DNA of 38,397 nucleotides from a virus: IMG/VR virus record IMGVR_UViG_3300036861_000825, positions 1 through 38,397 of that record, one strand, 5' to 3'. Shown here in pieces: positions 1-7,405 of this stretch. Position numbers and translations under genes: made by a program. How positions within the stretch are numbered: the stretch's first letter is position 1; the number at the start of each line of letters is the position of its first letter. The notes below the pieces were generated by a model that made no database searches, was not told where the DNA came from, and saw only the letters and a program-made list of their open reading frames with translations.

Positions 1-14
1 GGAGCGGATCGTCG

Positions 15-45
15 TCTGTCGACGGGGTGTCGACAGAACCCCACC
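15..45. repeat. Terminal-region inverted repeat, left copy
   Basis: Perfect inverted repeat with 9-bp arms, TCTGTCGAC at 15-23 and GTCGACAGA at 29-37, spaced by 5 bp and followed by ACCCCACCG. It matches the reverse complement of the repeat at about 38330-38359 almost base for base, so the left end of the window belongs to the same repeat family as the right end. The rest of 1-98 has no gene; a TACAAT hexamer at 74-79 could be a -10 box for the first gene, but no convincing -35 box is paired with it. Confidence 0.8.
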
Positions 46-98
46 GTTGCGCCGCGTTTTCCGTGTTTCGGAGTACAATCACGATCGAGGGGGAACCG

Positions 99-428
99 AT
101 GATCTGGATGCTGCTGCTCGCGTGCGCCAAGGAGCCCGACGACGGACCTGCCTTCGGCGTTCGCATCACTGACCCGTTGGACGACGACACGTTCTACAGG
201 CACGACGACGTGCACGTGCTCTTCCTGCTCGATGGCTACGACCCGACTCTCGACTCCGACGTCGAGCTGCAATGGGAGGCCGAGGACCACGCCCCATTCA
301 GCACGGTCGAGAACGTGTCAGAGATCATCACGTTCGAGCCGACCGCACAGGGCGACACCGTCATCACGCTCACGGTGAGCAACGGCGAGAACGAAGCGAC
401 GGACGACGTGACGATTCACGTGAAGTGA
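99..428 (+). CDS. Small lipoprotein with PKD/Ig-like domain
   Basis: Predicted 109-residue lipoprotein. The chosen ATG at 99 follows a purine-rich GAGGGGGAA site. It gives a very short hydrophobic leader ending in the lipobox-like LLAC with Cys9, then an acidic linker and one beta-rich domain (about residues 20-109). That domain ends in a PKD/Ig-like pattern (TVITLTVSNGEN, then DVTIHV). The leader has no positive n-region, which is atypical, and a GTG at 27 would give a 24-residue longer form. It sits at the head of the late arm, before the terminase. A phage-encoded surface lipoprotein could act in superinfection exclusion or lysogenic conversion; this is inference. Exporting it would need only the host Sec and Lgt pathway. 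Confidence 0.6.
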   Translation: MIWMLLLACAKEPDDGPAFGVRITDPLDDDTFYRHDDVHVLFLLDGYDPTLDSDVELQWEAEDHAPFSTVENVSEIITFEPTAQGDTVITLTVSNGENEATDDVTIHVK

Positions 429-456
429 GCGATGCTCCCCGCAGGAGCAACGCACC

Positions 457-744
457 ATGGACCTCGCAAGCATCCCGCGCCCCGAAGGTGTCTCTCCGAC
501 TGCAGTGCCGATCATCGTGTGGGACGCCGCCAGCGACTACGGTGATCTCACCAAGCGCGCCGAGCTGAAGGCGAACGGATGGGAGCCATGTGGAATCTCG
601 GTCTGCCCGAGGCCGAGGGGCGTGCTGACAGCGGGCGGCACTGCGATGCATGACGAGCTCATTGTGGTGTTCGGGTTCAAGCGCGTGAGCCACATCGTCT
701 GGGTCGAGTCGACCGAGCAGCAGGGCGAGCAGGCAAGCGCATGA
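457..744 (+). CDS. Hypothetical protein, 95 residues
   Basis: Unrecognised small protein that starts at an ATG after a clear CAGGAG site (440-445). It is mixed alpha/beta in character with no membrane segment or signal peptide. It has two Cys (around residues 45-50) and a hydrophobic strand pattern near the C-terminus (ELIVVFGF, then HIVWVES). The stop overlaps the start of the next gene in ATGA, so the two are probably co-translated. It lies between a lipoprotein gene and the terminase genes. No function can be assigned. Confidence 0.6.
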   Translation: MDLASIPRPEGVSPTAVPIIVWDAASDYGDLTKRAELKANGWEPCGISVCPRPRGVLTAGGTAMHDELIVVFGFKRVSHIVWVESTEQQGEQASA

Positions 745-992
745 ACGTCGAACGAGACGAAGCGCGCGCCCTCTACAAGGTGTCGTCGCCCGACCGTCGG
801 GTCTGGGCGTACGTCAGCGACCTGTTCCATTTGGCCGGCGGTGAGCCGGCTGAGGTGCTCATCGAACGCACGCTGCTCAAGGCGCGAGAGGATGGCGTGA
901 ACGGACGCGTGATGCTCACGGTGACCAGGAAGCAGGAGCCTGGAGACGCGGTCGCCGAGTACACGATGACGTACGAGCCGGTGCCCGAATAG
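741..992 (+). CDS. Hypothetical protein, 83 residues
   Basis: Unrecognised small acidic protein whose ATG overlaps the stop of the preceding gene (ATGA at 741-744). It shows an N-terminal helical stretch, then strands including GRVMLTVTRKQ and YTMTYEPVPE. No signal, membrane segment or metal site is visible. A 127-bp non-coding stretch with tandem GATCGGG repeats follows, before the terminase small subunit. Function unknown. Confidence 0.6.
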   Translation: MNVERDEARALYKVSSPDRRVWAYVSDLFHLAGGEPAEVLIERTLLKAREDGVNGRVMLTVTRKQEPGDAVAEYTMTYEPVPE

Positions 993-1029
993 GGCGCACG
1001 CGATGTGTGCCCAGGACGATCGGACCGGG

Positions 1030-1098
1030 GAGGTTCCCACCTCGACCTTCTCGCGTGAGCAGCGTCGAAAAACCGATCGGGTGATCGGGCGATCGGGT
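1030..1098. repeat. Hairpin and tandem GATCGGGN repeats before terS
   Basis: The gap 993-1119 holds a 5-bp hairpin (GAGGT 1030-1034, ACCTC 1039-1043) and three head-to-tail octamers, GATCGGGT, GATCGGGC and GATCGGGT, at 1075-1098. A related GATCGGAC lies near 1018. The position just upstream of the terminase small subunit fits a packaging recognition site or a late regulatory site. This is inference from position and repeat structure. Confidence 0.45.
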
Positions 1099-1119
1099 CC
1101 GTAGGGTACGATTGGCGTC

Positions 1120-1656
1120 GTGCCGGCGCCACGCAAGGCCGTCCCCGACGAGATTCGTCCGCTGCTCGGCATCGAACCCGACAAGGAGCTCGCACGCCGC
1201 GCGGGCGTGAGCGTCGACACGGTCGCCGAGTGGCGGAAGCGGCTCGGCATCGCGCCCGCGAAGCGTGGGGCGTCGCGGACACCGACACCGACACCGATGC
1301 GGACACCGGCGCCGCCGGCGACGGATGCGGTGTCCGAGCTCGGCCCCGTCGCCTACCTCGAGCTGCAGCTCCAGGAGCTCCGTGACGCCGAGCGCGAGGC
1401 GAACGGCATCGCGTTCGCGCAGCTGAAGAAGCAGGAGCGGCAGGTGTACGCCGAGCTCGTCGTCGCCCGGAAGACGGAGCGCGACCGGGTCGCTGCCGAG
1501 TCGAAGAAGAAGGCCGGACCCGATGACCTCCTCCGGCAGGCCATCATCCCGCGCGCGTTGAAGATGTCGCGCCCGCACCGGGAGGCGCTCTACTCGGCCC
1601 TCGGGGCGAGCCTCGGCGTCGGCGCCGAGCTCGAGCAGGACAGCGTGGAGCCTTGA
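1120..1656 (+). CDS. terS: Putative terminase small subunit
   Basis: 178-residue protein that probably recognises phage DNA at the start of packaging. The N-terminal third has a helix-turn-helix pattern (KELARRAGVSVDTVAEWRKR, about residues 24-43). A Thr-Pro repeat linker encoded by ACACCG repeats follows, then a long charged helical region (about 65-140) suited to oligomerisation. The GTG start at 1120 follows a weak GTAGGG site. The stop overlaps the TTG start of the large subunit gene by two bases. Assignment rests on the DNA-binding domain, the size and the position before the terminase large subunit; no family signature was checked. An alternative is a generic phage HTH protein. Confidence 0.7.
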   Translation: MPAPRKAVPDEIRPLLGIEPDKELARRAGVSVDTVAEWRKRLGIAPAKRGASRTPTPTPMRTPAPPATDAVSELGPVAYLELQLQELRDAEREANGIAFAQLKKQERQVYAELVVARKTERDRVAAESKKKAGPDDLLRQAIIPRALKMSRPHREALYSALGASLGVGAELEQDSVEP

Positions 1657-3065
1657 GCTTCCTCGTCGAGGACAACTACGTCGAGCTCCAGGAGGGCGTC
1701 GACGAGGCCGCGCAGCTCAACCAGCTGAACCCGCTCACGGGCTGGCACCCGACACTCCCCGGCTACGAGTTCATGAGCGACCCCGCACTCGTGAAGGCGC
1801 TCCGCGGTCCGACGCAGTTCGGCAAGACGGAGACCGGCGTGGCCGAGCTCCTCCACCGGATGCGCGGGACGCACCCGTACCTGAAGACGCACACGCCGCC
1901 GATCGACTGCTGGGTCGTCTGCACGTCGTGGGGGCAGTCGCTCACGATCCAGCGGAAGATCTGGGCGCTCATCCCGAAGGACGAGCTGAGCGAGGACACC
2001 CGCTTCTCGAACAAGAACGGGTTCACAGGTCACTACTTCGCGCTGAAGAACGGCAGCACATGCACCATCGTGACGGCCGGGCAGGAGACGATCGAGCTCG
2101 CGTCCGCCACGCTGCACTACATCTGGGTCGACGAGCCCGCGCTCGAGAAGCATTGGGGCGAGCTCACCTCGCGCGTATTCCATCACCAAGGCGTGATCGG
2201 CCTCACGTTCACGCCGATCAACCGCCCGGTCGAGTGGCTGAAGAAGAAGTGCGAGGACGGCGAGATCGCCGACCACCACTTCGTGATGAGCGAGAAGAAC
2301 GCGACGCCGATGGGCCTCACGATCCCGTTCCGGTCGCAGGCCGCGATCGATCGGTACCGGAACAGCATCCTCGCCATCGATCGCGCGCAACGCTGCGGGG
2401 CGGCGTGGGAGGGGACGACCGGCGAACGGGTCTGGCAGGCCTTCACCGAGGACATGATCCGCGACGAGTACCCGCCCGGCGAGGCGACCTGGTGCGTCGG
2501 GATCGACCATGGCGCGAAGGCGGGCCGGCAGATCGCGGTCCTCGTCGGCTGCATGCGACTCCCAGGCGCGAAGCGACCGTCGGTCTGGGTCGTCGACGAG
2601 GCGCGGTCCGACGAGCGCACCGGCCAGTACGACGACGCCAAGCTCATCCTCGCGATGCTCCGGCGCAACGATTTGAGCGTGAAGGACATCGACCTCTGGC
2701 GCGGCGACCGCGCGCACGGCGGCGACTTCCAGGGCAACAAGAAGACGAACCGCGATCTCAAGAAGGCGATCGCGACGGTGCTCGGGCTCTCGTCGGTGCA
2801 CAAGCTCCCGGAGGCGCTCTACCAGATCCGCACGCCGCACAAGTTCGACGGCTCGGTCAGCTACGGCACCACGCTCGTGAACAAGCTCATGGCGGACGAG
2901 CGCTTCACGATCCGCCCGGATGCCGTGACGACGATCGACGGCATCCGTCATTGGGAGGGCGCCAAGCAGGACCCGAAGAAGGATCCCTGCGACGCGATGC
3001 GGTACGCCTGCGAAGCCGTGTTGGATGCGGCCTACGGCGGCTCGCTCCGACGCTATGCGGCCTGA
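1653..3065 (+). CDS. terL: Terminase large subunit
   Basis: 470-residue packaging motor with ATPase and nuclease. The ATPase N-domain has a deviant Walker A, GPTQFGKTE (residues 52-60), and a Walker B strand ending in IWVDE (157-161). The C-terminal RNase H-like nuclease shows its first acidic position in GIDHG (283-287), a second acidic cluster at WRGDRAHGGD (349-358) and a third at DPCDAMRYA (444-452). The length suits the family. Translation starts at TTG 1653, nested over the stop of the small subunit gene, which implies coupling. It cuts concatemeric DNA and pumps it through the portal encoded next door. Confidence 0.9.
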   Translation: MSFLVEDNYVELQEGVDEAAQLNQLNPLTGWHPTLPGYEFMSDPALVKALRGPTQFGKTETGVAELLHRMRGTHPYLKTHTPPIDCWVVCTSWGQSLTIQRKIWALIPKDELSEDTRFSNKNGFTGHYFALKNGSTCTIVTAGQETIELASATLHYIWVDEPALEKHWGELTSRVFHHQGVIGLTFTPINRPVEWLKKKCEDGEIADHHFVMSEKNATPMGLTIPFRSQAAIDRYRNSILAIDRAQRCGAAWEGTTGERVWQAFTEDMIRDEYPPGEATWCVGIDHGAKAGRQIAVLVGCMRLPGAKRPSVWVVDEARSDERTGQYDDAKLILAMLRRNDLSVKDIDLWRGDRAHGGDFQGNKKTNRDLKKAIATVLGLSSVHKLPEALYQIRTPHKFDGSVSYGTTLVNKLMADERFTIRPDAVTTIDGIRHWEGAKQDPKKDPCDAMRYACEAVLDAAYGGSLRRYAA

Positions 3066-3110
3066 GAGTCGCACCCTATCAATGCCCGGAGCGTGGTAGC
3101 CTGCGGGCCG

Positions 3111-4544
3111 ATGCCCATCTCGTACACGGCGCAGACGGATCGCTGGTACCCGCGTCCGAGCGACCCATGGGAATGCGCGCGCATCGATGAGCAGGCGCGA
3201 CGCCGCCGCATCATGACCGAAGAGTGGGACCCGGACCTCGAGGCCTGGCTCGTCGGCACGTTCGGCCGCCGGCGCCGCATCATCCTCGGCCCGAAGAACC
3301 TGTCGCGCAACTTCCTCGCCTCGAGCTCGGGCCAGCTCGCCTCGCTCTACGGAGAGCGCCCCGAGGTCCTGAACGTCGCCGGCGACTTCCCGGAGATCGT
3401 GGGGCAAGACGTCCCGACGGGAGAGACCGATCCGGAGACCGGAGAGCCCGAGACGGTGCGTCAGCGCGGGCTGCTCGAGCGCGGCGGGCTCTGGGCGACG
3501 ATGCCGCGGATCCAGCAGCTCACGATCGGCATCAACGAGATGCTGCTCGTCCCCGGGATCGTCGTGCACGGCGACCGGCCTCGCTTCACGTTCCGGCACT
3601 GCTTCCCCGACCAGGTGTGGGTCGACGCCGACCCCGACGACCCGGCGTGCATCCTCCGGCTCTACGAGATTCGTGAACGCCCGGACCCGCGCCCCGGCAA
3701 GGGCAACGAGATGATCTACGTCTTCGACCAGTGGGACATCTCGGACCCCGAGTACCCGACGTTCCGCGTCGTAGCGGCGAAGGGCGACGGAACCCCGGGC
3801 GAGGACATCACGAAGCTCGTGTTCGGGACGGAGCTCGAGGGCGATGCGTACCCGCGGCGCTACCTCACCCTCGGCGGGCAGCCGTTCATCCCGCACGTGC
3901 TCTACCACCGGTCCTGGCCGGCCACGACGTGGGACCCGTTCTTCGCGCGCCGCGCGGTCGACGGAACGCTGAACCTCGCCACGCTCTGGACGCTCCGCGA
4001 TCACGCGATCCGCGACGGTGCCGCGGCGACGAAGTACATCGCCGGCGGACACATCGTCTCCGACGCGGCGGTCGCCACCGCGGACGGCCCGGTCGAGACG
4101 GCGATGAACGATCTCGCCGCCGTGCTCCGCATCGCGAAGGACGACAACGCCGACGGACAGATGCTGATCTCGCAATGGGGCCCGGCCGTCGACCCCGAGG
4201 TTCTCACGCGCGCGATCCTCGCCGGTCAGGCCGAGCTCGCCGAGGCGCTTGGTGTGGACCAGTCCGACCTCGTGCGCACGAGCTCCGACGCAACCTCGGG
4301 CGCCGCGCTCACGATCTCGAAGCAGGCGAAGCAGGAGGAGCGCGTGCGCCACGCGCCGATCATGCAGCCGTCCGACGAGGAGATGATCGGGAAGTGCTGC
4401 GCGCTCCTGAACATGGCGCTCGACGTCGGCGCCTACCCGGAAGAGGGCTGGATCGTGAAGCACTCGATCAAGCGCAACGACATGCCGACCGTGAAGCTGC
4501 CCGCCGCGCAGAAGCAGCCCGAGCCCGCGCCGCAAGCCGCCTGA
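3111..4544 (+). CDS. Portal protein
   Basis: 477-residue portal that forms the dodecameric DNA entry ring at one capsid vertex. It lies between terminase and scaffold. The C-terminal half has the helix-rich signature of many portals: an ALGVDQSDLVRTSSDATSG stretch (about residues 377-395), then a Lys/Gln/Glu-rich helix (KQAKQEERVRHAPIMQ). An ATG at 3111 is preferred over an in-frame GTG at 3093, because the GGAG at 3088-3091 is too close to the GTG. The last residues are Pro/Ala/Gln-rich and probably disordered. Confidence comes from gene order and sequence character; the subfamily is uncertain. Confidence 0.8.
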   Translation: MPISYTAQTDRWYPRPSDPWECARIDEQARRRRIMTEEWDPDLEAWLVGTFGRRRRIILGPKNLSRNFLASSSGQLASLYGERPEVLNVAGDFPEIVGQDVPTGETDPETGEPETVRQRGLLERGGLWATMPRIQQLTIGINEMLLVPGIVVHGDRPRFTFRHCFPDQVWVDADPDDPACILRLYEIRERPDPRPGKGNEMIYVFDQWDISDPEYPTFRVVAAKGDGTPGEDITKLVFGTELEGDAYPRRYLTLGGQPFIPHVLYHRSWPATTWDPFFARRAVDGTLNLATLWTLRDHAIRDGAAATKYIAGGHIVSDAAVATADGPVETAMNDLAAVLRIAKDDNADGQMLISQWGPAVDPEVLTRAILAGQAELAEALGVDQSDLVRTSSDATSGAALTISKQAKQEERVRHAPIMQPSDEEMIGKCCALLNMALDVGAYPEEGWIVKHSIKRNDMPTVKLPAAQKQPEPAPQAA

Positions 4545-4564
4545 ACCCCACCTCGAGGAGAAAC

Positions 4565-5263
4565 ATGGACTGCCCACACTGCGCCAAGGACGTCGGCGAC
4601 GTCGTTCCCCGGAAGCGCATCACCGACGAGTCCGACAAGCGCGAGGCGGCCGAGAAGGAGCTGAAGGATCTCCGCACGAAGACCGCGGAGCAGGACAGCC
4701 AGATCAAGCTCCTCGAGAAGGACGCGAAGCGCGCGAAGGATGCCGACGCCGAGCTCGGCACAATGCGCGAGGACCGCGAGCTCGAGAAGCTCGCCGGCAA
4801 GTGGGAGATGGACGCCGATGCGGCGGCCGAGTTCCGCCGGCGCTGGCGCGAGCTCCCGAACACGAAGGACTCGCCGCGCCCGAAGTACGAGGACTACATG
4901 AAGGGCCTCGCGAAGGAGCCCGACAACGTCCCCGGGTTCCTGCGCGATCACCTCCCCACCTTCGACGACGAAGGCGCCGTCGTGCCGAAGCAGCCGGCGA
5001 AGGGCGCGCAGATGCGCGATGTCGTGAACACCGACAAGGGCACCTCGCGCGAGGGGAACCGCACGAAGGGGAAGGGGAACATCACGGGCGAGGAGCACAA
5101 GGCGCTCGTCGCGCGCGCGAACGCCGGCGACAAGAAGGCGCTGATGCAGATCGCACAGCTCCGCGGCCAGGTCGCGAATCAGATGGGGATGACGATCGAT
5201 CCGCTCCCAGCATCGAACCCGTTTGCGACCGCGAAGGACACCGGCAGCGGGGGGGACTCTTGA
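4565..5263 (+). CDS. Putative scaffolding protein
   Basis: 232-residue, highly charged protein between portal and major capsid genes, the usual place for a scaffold. Residues 20-85 are a long Lys/Glu heptad-like coiled coil, followed by a mixed charged middle and a Gly/Lys-rich tail. The N-terminus begins MDCPHCAKD, a CxxC pair not typical of scaffolds and perhaps half of a metal site. The ATG at 4565 follows the strong site CGAGGAGAAAC (4554-4564), a sequence repeated before two other virion genes. The stop codon overlaps a TTGACG hexamer that starts the next leader region. Confidence 0.7.
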   Translation: MDCPHCAKDVGDVVPRKRITDESDKREAAEKELKDLRTKTAEQDSQIKLLEKDAKRAKDADAELGTMREDRELEKLAGKWEMDADAAAEFRRRWRELPNTKDSPRPKYEDYMKGLAKEPDNVPGFLRDHLPTFDDEGAVVPKQPAKGAQMRDVVNTDKGTSREGNRTKGKGNITGEEHKALVARANAGDKKALMQIAQLRGQVANQMGMTIDPLPASNPFATAKDTGSGGDS

Positions 5264-5415
5264 CGACAGCGGCCCGCCCGCTGTAGCAATATCTCTGTCA
5301 GCACATCCTGAATCTTCGCCCTCGGGGTCGCGAACCCGACACCACCGCGCAGGGGCTCACCACGAACGTGGTCCCTGCAGCGCCGTGAACGGCCAATGGG
5401 GACCGGGAGCCCCAG
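5260..5415 (+). promoter_or_regulatory. Structured leader before the capsid gene
   Basis: 156-bp non-coding leader. TTGACG (5260-5265), 18 bp and TAGCAA (5284-5289) form a candidate promoter. Downstream are hairpin 1, TCGGG 5322-5326 with CCCGA 5335-5339, and hairpin 2, ACCAC 5359-5363, loop GAAC, GTGGT 5368-5372, extended by GGG 5353-5355 with CCC 5373-5375. The segment 5318-5356 recurs with few changes at 19785-19823 in front of a tail gene. The capsid ATG follows 40 bases later with a GGGAG site. This suggests a dedicated promoter or a processed, stabilised 5' end for highly expressed virion genes. Confidence 0.6.
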
Positions 5416-6342
5416 ATGGCGAACGAAGCTGTCACCTCAGGCATGACGGACATCCTGCTTGCCGAATCGCAAGCGGCCGGCGAAGTCCTCCTCCTCCTCG
5501 CGGACCGCAACAACTTCGCGAACCACCCAGCACTGGTGGACCTCGGCGACGCGAACAGCTCGGGCTCGACCGTTGGCCAGGTGAGCCTCGCCGGCCTCGA
5601 CGGCTACGACGAGATGGCGGCCGTCTCCGAAGCGAGCGCGGTCTCGAACACCGCGATCACGACGGCGCGCGCCGCGGTGACCGTCGCCCGTCAGGCGCTG
5701 CGCTACGAGGTGTCCGACCTCCTCCACTCCGTCTCGCACATGGGCATCTTCGACGCGCAGCGGCTCGCGACCTCGATGGTCGGCTCGGCGATGATGCGGC
5801 TCTGTTCGCTCTACGCGAACATCATGGACGACTTCACGACGATCGTCGGGTCGTCCGGCGTGAACATGAGCGTCGGCGACTGGTACGACGCCAAGATCGC
5901 CCTCATCCTCTCGAACGTGAACGGGCCGTACGCGTCCATCCTGCACGGCCAGCAGTTCGGTGACTTCCTCCGCGACCTGCGCACGGAAGGCGGATCGACG
6001 CAGTGGCAGCCGGCGACCGCGGCGCTCCAGGTCCTCAAGGGCGGCGGCGCCCAGGGGAACTTCGACGGCGTCGACATCTTCACGAGCTCGAAGGTCCCGA
6101 CGGCGAACGCCGGTGCGGACCGCGCGGGCTCGATGTTCGGTCGCGGCGCTGTCGGTCACCGGACCGCGTCCTTCAAGGACGCGCCGCGTGGCGGACCGGG
6201 CCAGGTCGTCATGGCCGCCTGGATCATGACCGTGTTCCAGTACGCCTCGGACACCGCGCTGCAGCGCACGGTCGGCAACGCTCAGTGCGGCGTCGTCAAG
6301 ATCGAAGACCTCCGCGGCGTCACGATCGCTACCGACGCCTGA
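5416..6342 (+). CDS. Major capsid protein (HK97-type, putative)
   Basis: 308-residue protein that follows portal and scaffold, as the major capsid protein does in most tailed phages. An Ala-rich N-terminal helix precedes an extended arm with acidic loop (LVDLGDANSSG), then the mixed alpha/beta body. A late segment with GRGAVGHRTAS and a C-terminal strand region ending in IEDLRGVTIATDA fit the P- and A-domain organisation of HK97-fold capsids. The N-terminus shows no clear protease delta domain, and the separate scaffold upstream agrees with that. It has its own leader region and a GC-rich hairpin directly after the stop, so it is probably expressed more than its neighbours. Confidence 0.8.
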   Translation: MANEAVTSGMTDILLAESQAAGEVLLLLADRNNFANHPALVDLGDANSSGSTVGQVSLAGLDGYDEMAAVSEASAVSNTAITTARAAVTVARQALRYEVSDLLHSVSHMGIFDAQRLATSMVGSAMMRLCSLYANIMDDFTTIVGSSGVNMSVGDWYDAKIALILSNVNGPYASILHGQQFGDFLRDLRTEGGSTQWQPATAALQVLKGGGAQGNFDGVDIFTSSKVPTANAGADRAGSMFGRGAVGHRTASFKDAPRGGPGQVVMAAWIMTVFQYASDTALQRTVGNAQCGVVKIEDLRGVTIATDA

Positions 6343-6345
6343 TTC

Positions 6346-6433
6346 CCGCGGGTGCCCGCGGAGGAGAGCGGCGGCACGCGTTTCTCCTCGCGCGGTCACT
6401 CCGCGGCGCACCCGCCTTCACCAGGAGAAACGC
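6346..6433 (+). promoter_or_regulatory. Post-capsid hairpins with exact anti-SD arm
   Basis: Three nested or adjacent structures lie between the capsid stop and the next ATG. A 6-bp GC hairpin comes first (CCGCGG 6346-6351, loop GTGC, CCGCGG 6356-6361). Then GCGTTTCTCCT (6378-6388) is the exact reverse complement of AGGAGAAACGC (6423-6433), which holds the Shine-Dalgarno site and abuts the ATG at 6434. Between the arms is an inner hairpin CGCGG 6391-6395 / CCGCG 6401-6405. Folded, the ribosome site of the downstream gene would be fully paired, so translation should be throttled after the capsid gene. Confidence 0.65.
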
Positions 6434-7213
6434 ATGGCACGGCACGTACAGGGCAAGCCCCGAGCAGCCACAGGAACGGCCCCGTCGGAGGGACGTTCCG
6501 TCAGCACACCGACACCGTCCGGTACGGACGGGCTTCCGCATTCACCGGGCGACTTCCCGATCTTCGTCTTCAAGTCGCATCCGATCCGCTGGCAGCTCAT
6601 GGGCGACGAGCTCCTCCCGGTGCTCGGGCAGATCAAGCTCGTGCCGGGGCTCAACTGCGTCACCGAGACCGGCGACTGGGCGATGGCGAAGGCGCGCGCG
6701 GAGGCCGAGGGCTGGACCATCATCCCCTACGAGGTGCTCGAGGGCGGCTACGTCCGCGAGCACGACTCCGGCAAGAAGGACGTCCACGGCAACAAGCTCC
6801 ACATCTACACGAGCTGCTTCGAGAAGCCGTACTCAGTCGCTGGCCGGCCCGAGATGGAGTCGGACGCAGTTGGCTACCGCGAGTTCCTGCGCGGGCTCAT
6901 CTCGATCGGCATGGTGCAGCTCCCGCCGCCGCAGTTCCTCGACAAGTTCGCCGACCGCGTGCGGCAGCGTCTGGTCGACCTCGCTGCCGCGGGCATCAAC
7001 AAGCCCGGTCAGCAGGACGCGGCGAACGCGACGCTGCTCGCCATCGACAAGATGAAGGCCCAGCTCGAGGCGAACCCCGGCATCTACGAGACGTACACGG
7101 GACCGAAGATCGAGCTGTCCGGGGCCCCCAACCCGAAGGTCGCCATCCCGAAGTCGGGCGGTCGCAGCAAGACCACCACGCCCCCCGAAGAGGGCGACGA
7201 GTCCGAAACGTGA
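6434..7213 (+). CDS. Hypothetical structural-region protein, 259 residues
   Basis: Unrecognised 259-residue protein directly after the major capsid gene. Residues 1-45 are low-complexity, rich in Ser, Thr, Pro and Gly, and probably disordered. Residues about 50-205 look folded with a mixed alpha/beta composition, and the last 30 residues are a Lys/Ser/Thr/Glu tail. No catalytic motif is visible. Its ribosome site is buried in an 11-bp perfect inverted repeat, suggesting low or conditional expression relative to capsid. The GTGA at its 3' end couples it to the next gene. Likely a head or neck accessory, but this is only from position. Confidence 0.6.
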   Translation: MARHVQGKPRAATGTAPSEGRSVSTPTPSGTDGLPHSPGDFPIFVFKSHPIRWQLMGDELLPVLGQIKLVPGLNCVTETGDWAMAKARAEAEGWTIIPYEVLEGGYVREHDSGKKDVHGNKLHIYTSCFEKPYSVAGRPEMESDAVGYREFLRGLISIGMVQLPPPQFLDKFADRVRQRLVDLAAAGINKPGQQDAANATLLAIDKMKAQLEANPGIYETYTGPKIELSGAPNPKVAIPKSGGRSKTTTPPEEGDESET

Positions 7214-7401
7214 GCGGCGAGATCAAGGGCGTGCGCGAAGCGCGCGACGAGCTCCGTCGCCAGATGAAGGAGTCGGGTCACTCCGAGGCCTTCATCAAGA
7301 AGCAGGTCGACGGTGCGGTGAGGCGGGCCGATCAGCGGATCCGCGAAGGGAAGAACCCGAAGCCGATCTACGACGGCAAGCCCCTCAACACGAAGGACTG
7401 A
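7210..7401 (+). CDS. Small charged helical protein, 63 residues
   Basis: 63-residue protein starting at GTG 7210, which overlaps the previous stop (GTGA). It is almost entirely helical and charged (REARDELRRQMKESG and AFIKKQVDGAVRRAD), with a basic, proline-containing C-terminal tail. It may correspond to a small head-region protein of other phages, but I do not recognise it. The high GC at third codon positions and tight coupling on both sides support it as real. Confidence 0.55.
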   Translation: MSGEIKGVREARDELRRQMKESGHSEAFIKKQVDGAVRRADQRIREGKNPKPIYDGKPLNTKD

Positions 7402-7405
7402 TCCC

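Noticed and set aside
1264-1312. ACACCG repeats that looked like a microsatellite or CRISPR-like unit
   Set aside because: They encode the Thr-Pro linker inside the terminase small subunit gene in frame. No CRISPR array (regular repeats with spacers) exists in the window.
1590-4577. Minus-strand ORF of 995 codons opposite the terminase and portal genes
   Set aside because: It is a mirror frame created by GC-rich codons. It is full of Arg, Leu and Val runs, has no domain, and lies opposite two clear genes with motifs.
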